Source: an uncultured Desulfobulbaceae bacterium (GTDB lineage: Bacteria; Desulfobacterota; Desulfobulbia; Desulfobulbales; Desulfocapsaceae). Taken from it: DNA of 64,000 nt. The stretch is from NCBI GenBank assembly GCA_947311315.1, contig CAMZKN010000111.1, positions 38,149-102,148 on the forward strand, read 5' to 3'. The notes under the pieces are model-generated. The model worked only from the letters and a program-made list of their open reading frames with translations, was not told where the DNA came from and ran no database searches. The translations under genes and the position numbers were made by a program. Below are positions 1 through 9,700 of this stretch, piece by piece; position 1 is the stretch's first letter, and every line of letters begins with the position of its first letter.

Positions 1-243
1 TTCACCATCGAAAATGTCATCCTGAGCAAGATAACTGAGCCGGACAAATTTCTGGCAACGTACCTGCCCGGAGTCAGGATCTTCAAGATCACAAAGCATT
101 TTAAGTAGCGTTGATTTCCCTGAACCATTAGGGCCAATAACCCCAATTTTATCCCCCTCATCAACCACAAGGTTTATTTTTTTAAACAGAAGTTGTGCTC
201 CAAATGATTTTGAGAGCGATTGACATTGTATGAGATTTGACAT
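1..243 (-). CDS. ABC-F family ATPase, N-terminal fragment (cut by window edge)
   Basis: The ATG is at 241-243 on the minus strand and the frame is open to the window edge, giving 81 residues. The translation has the ABC start (MSNLIQCQSLSKSFGAQ) and a clear Walker A motif, GPNGSGKST, near residues 38-46. There is no membrane segment, which fits soluble ABC-F proteins (Uup/EttA type) that act on ribosomes or DNA intermediates rather than transporters. Choosing Uup over another ABC-F subtype is not possible from the N-terminus alone. It is transcribed divergently from the M23 peptidase gene. Confidence 0.75.
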   Translation of the reverse strand, partial: MSNLIQCQSLSKSFGAQLLFKKINLVVDEGDKIGVIGPNGSGKSTLLKMLCDLEDPDSGQVRCQKFVRLSYLAQDDIFDGE

Positions 244-468
244 GATCAGGCAAACGGAAAATAGAAAATTAACATCAGCTTTTCATCTCCGGATTCATAG
301 AATACGAAATCGAAAAACCCTGCATATACAGGCCGCTCAGAACATAAAACGAACCCGTCGACTCACTTTTTCTTATTGATTATTTTAATGCTCCTTAGTA
401 TAAATCGTACAGCTTTGAATACCATACTTTCTGTTGGACAGATTAACAACTTTTTCGGGAACTTGAAA
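244..468. promoter_or_regulatory. Divergent intergenic region between ABC-F and M23 peptidase genes
   Basis: This 225-bp spacer separates two divergently oriented genes and so should contain both promoters. I see a short palindrome, CCTGCATATACAGG, near 323-336, but no convincing -35/-10 pair. An in-frame ATG at 376 would extend the peptidase by 31 residues that look non-coding. Confidence 0.3.
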
Positions 469-1434
469 ATGAGGGAACAGCTCAACATCATTATTGCCAG
501 TGATAGAGGGAAAATTCACAAGCTACCGTGCTCCAAGAAGAAACTACAGTATATTTTTGCCTTTTCTGTCGCGTCCCTGCTCTTCCTCATAGTTACCAGC
601 GTTTTTTCTCTTTCACTCTTCACAAAAAACCAAAATAATTCAAGAGAAATTACGAAGTTACGAGAACAACTCCGCGCAAGTGCAGAGCTCATTACCGAAC
701 ACCAAAGACTCAACGAAGCACAAAAACTTCGCCTCGACCTCCAGCTCAGTAAACTTGAACTGACGAATGTCAAACAGGCGGTGGCCTTTAAAAAAGAAAA
801 AGAGACTCTCATCTCCACCGCGATCAGTGAGCTCACAGAAAGAAGTGAGTTGATCGAAAACATCATGGGTAGTATTGGCATCGAGCTCCCCGAAGATGAG
901 GCAACAGGCACAAAGAACAGTGGCGGCCCCTTTATTCAACAACCGGACAAAGAATGGGATGGACTTCTCTATAAAGCCGACAAATATCTGAAAACAATAC
1001 GCTTTCTTCCTCTAGGTAGACCCATCAATGGGCCGATCACCTCACGTTTTGGCAAACGAAGGGATCCGGTAAATAAAAAGAAAGGTTTTCACACTGGTAT
1101 CGACTTCAGAGGAAAACGGGGCGATAAAATATATGCCACAGCTGACGGAGTAGTAAAAAAAGCATTCCGCAATGGCGGATACGGAAACTATGTCCTGATC
1201 AACCACGGCAATGGATATAATACTATTTATGCCCATATGCAGGCGTATCTCGTGCACAAAGGTGACATCATTAAACGAGGGCAGATTATTGGTCTTGTCG
1301 GCAACACCGGTAGATCAACCGGCCCTCATCTTCACTATGAAATCAACTTGGATAAAAAACCGATTAACCCCTATAATTTTATGAAAGTTGCCAAATTATC
1401 ACAGTCAACTCGAAAAAAGGCACAAAAGGAATAA
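469..1434 (+). CDS. M23 family metallopeptidase with coiled coil (murein endopeptidase)
   Basis: This is a membrane-anchored zinc endopeptidase that should cut peptidoglycan cross-links in the periplasm. From the preferred ATG at 469 (GGGA upstream) the protein is 321 aa. It has a short cytoplasmic start, one transmembrane helix (about residues 25-47), a charged coiled coil (about 55-140), then a LytM/M23 domain. The zinc-ligand motifs are intact: HTGID (H-x3-D) and HLH. It lies 9 bp from a bactofilin gene, a pairing known from cell-shape systems (Csd/CcmA, LmdC/BacA), so it probably works with the bactofilin in localised wall remodelling. The ATG at 376 is an alternative but less likely start. 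Confidence 0.93.
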   Translation: MREQLNIIIASDRGKIHKLPCSKKKLQYIFAFSVASLLFLIVTSVFSLSLFTKNQNNSREITKLREQLRASAELITEHQRLNEAQKLRLDLQLSKLELTNVKQAVAFKKEKETLISTAISELTERSELIENIMGSIGIELPEDEATGTKNSGGPFIQQPDKEWDGLLYKADKYLKTIRFLPLGRPINGPITSRFGKRRDPVNKKKGFHTGIDFRGKRGDKIYATADGVVKKAFRNGGYGNYVLINHGNGYNTIYAHMQAYLVHKGDIIKRGQIIGLVGNTGRSTGPHLHYEINLDKKPINPYNFMKVAKLSQSTRKKAQKE

Positions 1435-1443
1435 GGCGCAATA

Positions 1444-1878
1444 ATGAGCATGTTTGCAAAAACAGATAATGTCGAGCAGCAAATCCAAAAAGTTGACAAT
1501 GAGGCTATCTCCTCTATTATTGACAAAAGTATGACAATAACGGGAGAGATCTCATTTAAAGGTAAAGCCCGGATAGACGGAGTCATCATCGGAAACATTA
1601 AAGGTGAGCACCTGATCCTCAGTGAATCCGGAAAGATTGAAGGTGACATTACCGTCTCTTCTTTCAACTGCTATGGAACCCTCCAGGGCAATATTAAAGC
1701 AGATATCCTAACAGCCAGAAAAGACTGTTCAATACAGGGCAAGCTCGAAGCGGGCAGCCTGACTGTTGAACCGGGTGCTGCACTACAGGGCGAAATTAAG
1801 GCCTCTGCTGAATCGTTAAAACAGGTTACAGATAAGCAGCCTGCGACTGAAAAACCAGCGCCAAAAGCTACCAAATAG
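1444..1878 (+). CDS. Bactofilin (polymer-forming cytoskeletal protein)
   Basis: This 144-aa protein has the bactofilin (DUF583) repeat pattern of short beta strands rich in G-x-I/V-x-G (GEISFKGKARIDGVIIGNIKG and following), which forms a right-handed beta helix that polymerises without nucleotide. A short N-terminal tail (about 30 residues) and a charged, Pro/Lys-rich C-terminal tail flank the core. It follows the M23 peptidase by 9 bp and is probably cotranscribed, which points to a morphogenesis role as a scaffold for the peptidase. An ATG two codons downstream (1450) is possible. No key feature is missing. Confidence 0.93.
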   Translation: MSMFAKTDNVEQQIQKVDNEAISSIIDKSMTITGEISFKGKARIDGVIIGNIKGEHLILSESGKIEGDITVSSFNCYGTLQGNIKADILTARKDCSIQGKLEAGSLTVEPGAALQGEIKASAESLKQVTDKQPATEKPAPKATK

Positions 1879-1914
1879 ACTTCTACCGAGGGTTTGCCAA
1901 GGCAAATAACGCCC

Positions 1915-2157
1915 ATGTCTCCAAATAAACCTCAGGTGGCTAATCTGATCAAGTGCCCCCACTGCGGGAATGCGAAGAATTTTTTTGAAATCACCGACGA
2001 TGTTATAACCACGACGCACTACAGGCAAAACCACGACGGCAGCTTCACCATTGAAGAACAATGCTCCCAAGCACTTGGAGACGTGAAGCTGTTTTGCGGA
2101 AACTGCGAAGAAGATTTGACCGATTTTCACCAGCGGTTTTCGGAGATGATCTTTTGA
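1915..2157 (+). CDS. Small zinc-ribbon protein
   Basis: The 80-aa product carries two CxxC pairs (CPHCGN and CGNCEE) about 45 residues apart, the signature of a treble-clef or zinc-ribbon fold. I do not recognise a named family. An in-frame TTG at 1894 would add seven residues but has poorly placed upstream GAGGG, so the ATG at 1915 is preferred. Its stop overlaps the start of the next gene (TTGA), so translation is probably coupled to the ATP-grasp protein. The pair may share a substrate, but nothing in the sequence says which. Confidence 0.7.
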   Translation: MSPNKPQVANLIKCPHCGNAKNFFEITDDVITTTHYRQNHDGSFTIEEQCSQALGDVKLFCGNCEEDLTDFHQRFSEMIF

Positions 2158-2933
2158 AAGATCCGCCGACCATCTACCGCGACAATGATTCTCTCTTTAC
2201 CCAATACCAGCAGCTGAAAAATGGTGACATCATCTGCGGGCGGATTCGTCTGCGCCCAGGCGAAGAACACATCCTGACGGATCTCGTCGAAAGAGGCATT
2301 CAGCTTCTTCCATCTGCAAGCTCACAGCTGGCAAGCAGATCAAAGGTTTTTCAGGCGAAAATTTTCAGCGATTTTATGCTGCCCGGCACCCTCGCTGTTT
2401 ACAACACCCACGATATACTCAAAGCATCCTCTCTTTACAACAAGCTGCAACTCACCAGAGTTATTCTCAAATGCGATCGAAAAAATGGCGGCCTGGGCGT
2501 TCATCTGTTCAACAATATCGAGGACCTGTACAACCACGCCGGCGGTGAGACATTCCCCTTCCCTTTTGTTGTTCAGCCTTTCCAGCAGGAAAACAGAGAT
2601 ATCAGGGTAATCATACTTCAGGACTATCATGAAGCTTACGAGCGAGAAAACCCCTCCAATTTCAGGAGCAACCTGCACTGTGGGGGAAAATCCACAGAAT
2701 TCACCCTGTCAGATCAGCAGATTTCATTCTGCCATGAGGTCATGCAGCGGGGAAAATTTCCTTATGCCCACCTGGACTTGATGCTTTTACCTGACAACAG
2801 TTATCGGTTAACTGAAATAAACCTGCGGGGAGGACTGAGAGGGGCAAAAATATCAGGAAGGGTATATCAGGAAAAAATAACTACTATTCATGAAAATCTC
2901 TTGAACGAACTCGCTCCAACAACGGACGCTTGA
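2154..2933 (+). CDS. ATP-grasp domain protein (RimK/glutathione-synthetase-like)
   Basis: The C-terminal half has ATP-grasp features: a lysine strand (VILKCDRKNGGLGVHLF), the loop FVVQPFQQENRDIRVIIL, and the metal-binding end LTEINLRGGLRG. These enzymes make an acyl-phosphate and ligate it to an amine or thiol. The frame is open upstream to 2061, but that part overlaps the zinc-ribbon gene. A TTG at 2154 with GGAG at 2142-2145 and a TTGA stop/start overlap is the most economical start, giving 259 aa. The substrate is unknown. Family resemblance is to RimK-like ligases of unassigned specificity. Confidence 0.75.
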   Translation: MKDPPTIYRDNDSLFTQYQQLKNGDIICGRIRLRPGEEHILTDLVERGIQLLPSASSQLASRSKVFQAKIFSDFMLPGTLAVYNTHDILKASSLYNKLQLTRVILKCDRKNGGLGVHLFNNIEDLYNHAGGETFPFPFVVQPFQQENRDIRVIILQDYHEAYERENPSNFRSNLHCGGKSTEFTLSDQQISFCHEVMQRGKFPYAHLDLMLLPDNSYRLTEINLRGGLRGAKISGRVYQEKITTIHENLLNELAPTTDA

Positions 2934-2941
2934 AATTTTCA

Positions 2942-2978
2942 TAAAAAAAAGGAGTGTGCTGAACAATCAGCACACTCC
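2942..2978 (-). terminator. Rho-independent terminator of dsrC
   Basis: A perfect 12-bp stem (GGAGTGTGCTGA at 2951-2962 with its complement at 2967-2978) and a 4-nt loop. On the minus strand it is followed by eight T residues, so it terminates dsrC. The hairpin also sits just after the convergent ATP-grasp gene. Confidence 0.9.
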
Positions 2979-3011
2979 CTCTTAGATCCTTACTCGTCAG
3001 GTATAATTAAA

Positions 3012-3329
3012 TTATACACAACCTGTCGGTTTCGGAAGGCCAGCCATTTTACATGCTCCCTTACCAGGTCCTGATGGGAACAGTTCGTAGATACGCTTCA
3101 ATGGAAAACCAGTGGTTTTAGAAAGAATACGTACCATAGGTGCAATTCCGTTCTTCTTGTAGTATTCCTGAAGAGCGTCAATTACTTTCTGATGTTCGTC
3201 GGTCATGTCAGAGATACCTTCAACTCCCTTCACGTAATCAACCCAGTCAGCGTTGAAATCATCACCTTTGAGAAGAAAACCGTCCTCATCTACCTCGAAA
3301 CTACTTCCATTATGCTCAAGTGTTGGCAT
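3012..3329 (-). CDS. dsrC: DsrC, sulfur-carrier protein of dissimilatory sulfite reductase
   Basis: DsrC carries sulfite-derived sulfur as a trisulfide between its two C-terminal-arm cysteines and hands it to the membrane complex DsrMKJOP during sulfate respiration. The 105-aa product has the family body (DEDGFLLKGDDFNADWV) and the diagnostic flexible arm with Cys93 and Cys104, 11 residues apart, with Cys104 penultimate. TusE and single-cysteine paralogues lack this pair, so this is a true DsrC. A strong AAGGAGG ribosome site lies upstream. It is monocistronic with its own terminator, as is common for dsrC, which is usually far from dsrAB and very highly expressed. Confidence 0.96.
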   Translation of the reverse strand: MPTLEHNGSSFEVDEDGFLLKGDDFNADWVDYVKGVEGISDMTDEHQKVIDALQEYYKKNGIAPMVRILSKTTGFPLKRIYELFPSGPGKGACKMAGLPKPTGCV

Positions 3330-3403
3330 TACAAACCTCCTTAAATATTATTTTGTAGCTTTCGCCGTTTTACAATTCGTGTCAGTAAAAATCTGATTAG
3401 GGC

Positions 3404-3432
3404 TTATTACTATAGCCAAAACAATTTGTCAA
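3404..3432 (-). promoter_or_regulatory. Candidate sigma-70 promoter of dsrC
   Basis: On the minus strand a perfect TTGACA (3427-3432) is followed after 17 nt by TAATAA (3404-3409). The -10 match is only fair, with an overlapping TATAGT nearby at poor spacing. The position, about 75 bp upstream of the dsrC start, suits a leader with the strong ribosome site. Confidence 0.4.
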
Positions 3433-3848
3433 GTGAATGAAGAATCATTTATCATCAATAATAGCCACAGCCCAGAATAGATATATTACTATAATTTTAG
3501 ACAGTTATGTTTTTTTTTACAATTAACCGCCCTTTTAAGAAAGCGGTTAATGTTAAAGAATCTCACTACTATTTATGAATTCATGTTTCTAAAAGCAAAT
3601 ATCATCATTATTTGAAAACAAATTCACTACCACTGATTCACATCAGGATAACTTGTAAGGTAACTATTCACCTTTATCACGCCCGGTATATAGGTTTTTC
3701 CTTGCACAGGAGAAAAAGAAAGAGTAAATCGAACAGTTATTGATTTATCGGCTACAATACCTGAGACATTTGGTTTTCTCCACGTAACTTTTAGAGGAGA
3801 GATCATCTCGCAGGACACAACATTAACCCTAGCTCACTGAATCTATTC
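3433..3848. other. Long intergenic region between dsrC and ppiD
   Basis: This AT-rich spacer between divergent genes contains a short hairpin (ACCGCCCTTTTAAGAAAGCGGT near 3525-3547) and a 63-codon minus-strand frame (3627..3818, GTG start) with no ribosome site and no family I recognise. It may be a decayed gene end. The ppiD promoter should be here, but I see no convincing match. Confidence 0.3.
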
Positions 3849-5744
3849 ATGCTGCAATTACTCCGCAAGAAATCACAGTCCACCTTTATTCAGATCATAG
3901 TTGTTGTTATCGCCCTGGTTTTCATTTTCTGGGGTGTTGGCACTAATATGATGGGCAGCCGAGATGCTGCGCTGGTTGTCAATGGCGAAGAAATCTCCTT
4001 TCAGCAATACCAAAGAGCCTACGACCGTGCCTATCAACGACTAAGCGACCAGTTAGGCGGTAATGTACCCAAAGGATTTGCCGAAACATTTAACATTAAA
4101 CAGCAGGTTATCAACCAGCTCATACAGGCAAGCCTGCTACGCCAGGGTGCAACCGAAATGGGGATCGTTGTCAGCGCTGAAGAAATACAAAAGACTATTC
4201 AGGCGATGGTTCAATTTCAAGAAAATGGTACATTCAGTATGGAGCGCTACAAATCAATCCTCGCTTCAAACAGAATGGCACCAACAAAATTTGAAAATTC
4301 CCTTCGCTTTGACCGATTGACTGAAATTGCAGCAAGAGATATTGGAAATTTTGCCACTGTTGCAACTGATTATGAAGTTATGGCTGTCTACAATCAGATA
4401 AATGAGAAAATATCCCTTAATTTTGTCAAAGTTTCCCCCAAGGATTTTCTGGAAAAAGTTGAAGTAAACGATGAGCTCCTCAAAACCTGGTTCGAAACCG
4501 TAAAGGATAATTACAAGACGGAACCTCGCTTAAAGCTTAAATATCTGACTTTTACTTTTGATGCAATTAGCAAGAAAATTGAAATTGATGACCCCAAAAT
4601 TGAAGAGTACTACAACGACAATTTAAGCGATTTTCAAGTACCGGAACAGCGCCATGCCCGCCATATTCTCCTAAAAGCTGGAGACAAGGATTCCGGACAG
4701 GTTCATGAGGAGAAAAAGAAAAAGGCCGAAGAAGTTTTACAACTCGCGAAAAATGGCGGCGATTTTGCTGATCTTGCACGAAAATATTCTGAAGGCCCCT
4801 CAAAAGACAGTGGTGGCGACCTCGGATTTTTCCCGACAGGTTCAATGGTTCCGCCATTTGATGCTGCCGTTTCCGCCCTTCAACCCGGCGAAATCAGCAA
4901 CGTTGTAAAAACCCGATTTGGTTACCATATTATTCTCCTCGAGGAGATCAAACCTGCTGAAACATATTCTCTCTCAAAAGTTAAAGAAAGAATCACACAG
5001 ATCCTGCAACGCAAACAAGCTGAAAACCTTACCTTTCAGGTCGCCAATAACGCCTATGAAGGTATTATCAGTGCTGGCAGTTTTGCCAGTTACGCCGAGA
5101 AAAATAAAGATGCACAAATTCTTGAAACCGGTTTTGTTGCCCGCTCGGACGCCCCTGAAATACTCAGACAGGATCCACTCTTTCTTGATAAAGCCTTCAG
5201 TTTAAATAAAGGGGAACTTAGCTCACTCATCAAAGGACAATCAGGCTATGCAATATTCCTTGCTGAAGATCTGAAAGGGCCTGTCATTCCACCTTTTGAC
5301 ACTATTAAGTCTACACTGACTGATGATTTTAAAAAGGCTGAATCAGAAAAACTCGCTGAGTCCTCGGCCAAAGAAATCCTTGATGCTGTGGCGGGTGGCA
5401 AAGATTTTGAGGCAGTAGCACAAGAAAAAGGTGTGGCCTTGCAAACATCTGGCCTACTCGGACAAAAAGAATCTGCACAGGAAAGCAGCTTCCCGGCTTC
5501 ATTAGTCAAGGACGCATTCCAATTGTCACCGTCCTCGCCACTGCCTAAAAAGCCTGGACAGTTTGGTGAAGATTTTTATGTCTACACTCTTCTTTCCAGA
5601 AAAAACCCTGCTCCACCAGAAGACTTAACGGAGCTTGATCGCTACAGAAACAACCTGCTCTCATTTAAGCGTCAGCAAATACTCTCAGCCTGGCTGAGAA
5701 ATGCTGAAATGCATGCTGAGATCTCCCAGCACCCAAGCTTATAG
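3849..5744 (+). CDS. ppiD: PpiD-like periplasmic peptidyl-prolyl isomerase/foldase
   Basis: An inner-membrane-anchored periplasmic chaperone that helps exported and outer-membrane proteins fold. The 631-aa product has a short cytoplasmic start, a transmembrane helix at about residues 14-34 (FIQIIVVVIALVFIFWGVG), a SurA_N-type helical chaperone domain (35-230), one parvulin domain (about 265-360, with ARHILLKAG, GGDLGFFPTGSMVPPFD and RFGYHIILLEEI), and a long C-terminal chaperone region. Order and length match PpiD/SurA_N_3 proteins (about 620-640 aa). The gene stands alone. Confidence 0.92.
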   Translation: MLQLLRKKSQSTFIQIIVVVIALVFIFWGVGTNMMGSRDAALVVNGEEISFQQYQRAYDRAYQRLSDQLGGNVPKGFAETFNIKQQVINQLIQASLLRQGATEMGIVVSAEEIQKTIQAMVQFQENGTFSMERYKSILASNRMAPTKFENSLRFDRLTEIAARDIGNFATVATDYEVMAVYNQINEKISLNFVKVSPKDFLEKVEVNDELLKTWFETVKDNYKTEPRLKLKYLTFTFDAISKKIEIDDPKIEEYYNDNLSDFQVPEQRHARHILLKAGDKDSGQVHEEKKKKAEEVLQLAKNGGDFADLARKYSEGPSKDSGGDLGFFPTGSMVPPFDAAVSALQPGEISNVVKTRFGYHIILLEEIKPAETYSLSKVKERITQILQRKQAENLTFQVANNAYEGIISAGSFASYAEKNKDAQILETGFVARSDAPEILRQDPLFLDKAFSLNKGELSSLIKGQSGYAIFLAEDLKGPVIPPFDTIKSTLTDDFKKAESEKLAESSAKEILDAVAGGKDFEAVAQEKGVALQTSGLLGQKESAQESSFPASLVKDAFQLSPSSPLPKKPGQFGEDFYVYTLLSRKNPAPPEDLTELDRYRNNLLSFKRQQILSAWLRNAEMHAEISQHPSL

Positions 5745-5770
5745 GCCAAGAACAGCTACAAGATTGAATA

Positions 5771-5811
5771 AAAAATGCGGATAAGGAGTAACGCCCTTTT
5801 GCGCATTTTTA
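5771..5811. terminator. Possible bidirectional terminator between ppiD and the recombinase-like gene
   Basis: AAAAATGCG (5771-5779) pairs with CGCATTTTT (5802-5810) around a 22-nt loop, with A/T-rich flanks on both sides. The genes on both sides converge here. The large loop makes it a weak candidate. Confidence 0.35.
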
Positions 5812-6516
5812 TTTCCTGCGGTCACCTGCTCTTTTCTTTTTATTATTCAGCAACCTGCGTACACCCTCATGGGAAATGAGGATATCAAACTCTTCTTTTA
5901 TCTTTCTGGAAATATCACGAAAGGACCAGCGATCCTGCCGCATAACTTCAATTACCGAAATTATTTTCTGCTGTTCTCTGTTTTCGACAAGAAAGCCATC
6001 AGCATTAACCTCCCAGCCAAATGGTACCGGCCCACCCAGATATTTTCCTTCCTCTTTTCGTGTCTTTTTGGCCGCTCTGATAGCCGCCCCATGCTTACTG
6101 ATTTCACAGACAGCAAGCCCTGCCAGAAGTTTTTGTACCAGCTCGGCACACCCATTAGATACAATGAGTTTTCGCTTCTCATCAAGACTTATATTGCCCT
6201 CAAGATCAACGCAATACAAGGCCACACCGTTCTTCCGGAATATCCTCAATAACGCGGAGGCCTCCCCGGCAGATCCAAGCACCCATTCCACCTTCATAAC
6301 GACAACGGAATCCCCTGGGCGACATTTCTGATACATCTTTCCGCCTTCAGTTCTTTGCCGAAGGGGTCGCTTGAGTGAAGATTCTGTCTCAATAAAAAAA
6401 TCATCAATTTTCAACCCAATGGACAAAACGTAATCCCAAAGAACGTCTTTTTGCTTTTCCAGCGAAACCAGATGCTCTTTTTCCGGTGCAAGAAATATAT
6501 AGCCATACACTCCCAT
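5809..6516 (-). CDS. Serine-recombinase-like protein with lost catalytic residues
   Basis: The 235-aa product follows the resolvase/recombinase layout: an N-terminal catalytic-type domain (1-125), then a conserved joiner and DNA-binding Recombinase domain (GKYLGGPVPFGWE near 165-178). The usual YxRVS active-site motif reads GYIFLAP, so both the catalytic Ser and the first Arg are gone, and the K-L-D-R-x-x-R-S segment reads KVEWVLGSA, losing both arginines. I infer a DNA-binding protein without strand-exchange activity, perhaps a regulator of itself or of the divergent SNF2 gene. It has no frameshift or stop, so it is being maintained. Confidence 0.8.
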   Translation of the reverse strand: MGVYGYIFLAPEKEHLVSLEKQKDVLWDYVLSIGLKIDDFFIETESSLKRPLRQRTEGGKMYQKCRPGDSVVVMKVEWVLGSAGEASALLRIFRKNGVALYCVDLEGNISLDEKRKLIVSNGCAELVQKLLAGLAVCEISKHGAAIRAAKKTRKEEGKYLGGPVPFGWEVNADGFLVENREQQKIISVIEVMRQDRWSFRDISRKIKEEFDILISHEGVRRLLNNKKKRAGDRRK

Positions 6517-6788
6517 CGCCGTATTCTCCTTTGATTGTGATGCTCACAACTACTCTTTCACCAGCGTAAGACCCCTTACTATAAACGATTCGAGCAAAAC
6601 ATTCCCGATAATTGTCATGATCGAATCGCTTTCGTGACAGCCTTACTGTTAATATAAATCATTTATGCGTACAACAATCACAGTTTTTAGTTCTCTTGCA
6701 GGCCAGACAATGATATAATGACTGGTTCACTTTCCACCCCTCCTGTTTTTACAAGAGGATCATCCGTTAAGCGTCAGACAAGAAATTT
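6517..6788. promoter_or_regulatory. Divergent regulatory region with an inverted repeat
   Basis: This 272-bp spacer between the divergent recombinase-like and SNF2 genes holds a perfect 8-bp inverted repeat, CGATTCGA (6586-6593) and TCGAATCG (6621-6628), centred 35 bp apart, plus two direct copies of CCTTACT (about 6574 and 6641). This is a reasonable place for operators, possibly bound by the neighbouring recombinase-like protein. That link is inference. Confidence 0.35.
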
Positions 6789-9700
6789 ATGCATACTCAG
6801 AACACCCTCCTTGACCAGTACAACAAACTTTCGCCATTTGAACAGGCCCTTATTCAATTTTTATCAATTGTGTATGAACCCGCCCATTCAACTCTTATTG
6901 TAAACTGCCTGCGTAAGCTGGACCTGAAAAACCCCAGAGGCAACAAGCCAACTGCCGCGAATTTGAACCATTATTTTTCCAAATTCGAACAACTTGGGCT
7001 GCTTACAGAGAATCGTCAATGTCATGAAAATATAGTCGAAATTCTCAGCAAAATTGCTGTCAGGGAAGGAACATTTGAAACCTATGCCGCTGTCATCCAG
7101 GAAGAGGCCCCTGTATCCTATTATTATGGGAAATGGACAACCAGATGCTGGCGCGGTATGCGGGAGATGCGCATTGGCGTATACACCCAGAGATTCGAAC
7201 TTATTGATGATGCATCAGAATTTATAGAAAATCAGTGCACCGATCTTAACGCCGAACCTCCACCGACCGTACGAATAATGACCAAACCATTTGATCCTGA
7301 ATGGTTCCGGACTCTTCCGACATCTTTCCAGTTTTATCTCCTGTCAAATGTTCTGCAGTATGGACAGGAGATGCTTATCGTCTACCCTGAATTATTGGAA
7401 TATCTGGCCTGCGACGATGAATTCTCGCACCTGAATACAGACGAGCAACTTCCTTTTAGACGTCTTCTCTTTCACGAGTTACTGTTTCAGGGCAACATAA
7501 CAGACGCAGAGGAACTTATCCTTGGTCACCAGGATTCTTTTAATGGTACCGGTGCGCTGGGGCTTGTCCAATTCCTTAAAGGTGAAAGCGAAGAAGCCCT
7601 CGCCTCATTCGATAAAGACCTGACGTTTCTGCAGACATTTTCCAACGACGAAAATGTTGCCTTTTTCGGGCCATCCGGGCTTTTCTATATTCTTGCCCTT
7701 CTCAACGTATCAGATAAAAAAGACTATCCGGCCATTGCCAACAAGGTGAGTATTGCCCTTTCCTGTTTCCAGGGAGCCCGGGAAAACGAAGCGTACTATT
7801 ACCTCGCAACCGTTGTGAACTCACACATCAATCAGGGGTTGCAGGGGGAAGATATCCGCCTTCCAGATGTTTCAAGGCAAAATGTTTTAACAGTCCTTTT
7901 TGCCGGTATCTGTCAATATTGGCTCAATAGCTCAATTGATCCGGAAATTGAGGAAGAAATCGTCTCTTTTTATGAAAGAGGCAAAGAAAAAAGTTATCGC
8001 TTTTTCTCCCTGCTCCTTGGAGAAATACTTGCAACAATCCACCATAATGATGGCTCCTACCTGGCAAAAACTGAAAAGCTGAGAGAAGAAACGGGAATCA
8101 TCCCCCTGCTCTGCATTCTCAAACCGGAAGAACCATGGAAACGGAGCCTCCAGGCACTGATCTACGCAACAAGCCAGGACACTGAAGACACACAGCAAAG
8201 CACACGACTTGTCTGGATGATAGCCTTTGAAAAAAAGCAACTCACCATTTCTCCCAAAGAACAGAAACGAACGCCGGACGATGGCTGGAGCAAAGGGAGA
8301 CCAATATCTTTATCCCGACTGTTTCAGACCAACAAATTAAACTATCTCACATCTCAGGATCGCAGGATATGTTCAGCAATCAAAAAACTGCATAATCCAG
8401 AAACCCATGGCATCAGCTATGAGTTCAATATGGATAAAGCCCTGCCTGCAATGATAGGCCATCCACATTTGTATCTGACAGAATCGGCGGCTACCCCTGT
8501 TGAATTTGTCGCGGGAGAACCCGAGCTATTGGTAGAAGAACGTGGAGACAATCTACATATCCGTTTTGCCCAACCAATATCTTCCGACAATATTAACTTC
8601 CACCGGGAAACACCAACCAGAGTAAAAATTATCTCCATTAACGACAACCACAGACGCATAGCACAAATTACAGGAAAAGACGGTATTGTCGTACCAAAAG
8701 GGGCAAGCGAACAGGTACTCACCGCCATTGGTAATATTTCTTCCTTTATGACGGTCCATTCTGCTATCGCTGCAGATATCTCCCATAGAAAAACAAATAA
8801 TATTGCCTTTGTTGATGCAGATTCCAGCATTTATATGCATCTCATTCCTTATGGCACAGGATTTCGCCTGGAAATGTTTGTCAAACCGTTTATCGAGGGT
8901 GGTCACTATTTAAAACCCGGCCAGGGTGTTGAAAACATCATGGCAGAGGTCAATGGCAGACGGTTGCAGACCAAAAGAAATCTTGCCCTCGAAGAAGAAA
9001 AAGCACGTGATATTGAGGAATTGTGCCCCATTCTCGATCTGGCTATCGACATGGAACAGGAGAATGACCGGGAGTGGCATCTCTACGACCCGGACGACTG
9101 CCTCCAGGCACTGATGGAACTGCAGGAGATAAGAGACAAGGTTGTAATTGAGTGGCCTGAAGGAGAAAAGCTTTCCATTACGCAAACGGCCTCTATTGAT
9201 AACCTCAATTTAAAGATACGCACCAACCGGCAGAACTGGTTTGCCATGAGTGGCCAGCTCACACTTGACCAGGGGAAAGTCATCGAACTCAAAGAATTAT
9301 TGAGTAAGATGAAAAGTGCCTCTGGACGCTTTATTGAAATCGGCGATGGTCAGTTTGTCGCCCTTACGCAGGAATTCAGAAAACGCCTTGAAGACATGAA
9401 CCTGTTCTCTGAAACATCAGAAGAGGTGAGCGAAAATGAAATCCTCGTCCACCCTCTTGCTGCACTGCAACTTGAAGAATTAACCAATCTGGCACAAACG
9501 CATGCCGATACAGGCTGGAAAGAGCAACTCCTGAAAATCAAAGATGCCCAGGACTTTAAACCAATTGTACCTTCAACACTCCAGGCTGAACTCAGGGTCT
9601 ATCAGCGTGAGGGATTTGAGTGGCTTGCCCGGCTTGCCCACTGGGGTGTCGGCGGCTGTCTGGCCGACGATATGGGGCTGGGAAAAACCCTGCAATCTCT

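Noticed and set aside
323..336. CCTGCATATACAGG as a LexA (SOS) box
   Set aside because: Arm spacing is shorter than the CTG-N10-CAG type of box, and the flanking genes have no SOS link.
3627..3818. 63-codon minus-strand frame upstream of ppiD
   Set aside because: GTG start without ribosome site, in an AT-rich divergent spacer, no recognisable family; kept only as a note in the intergenic entry.
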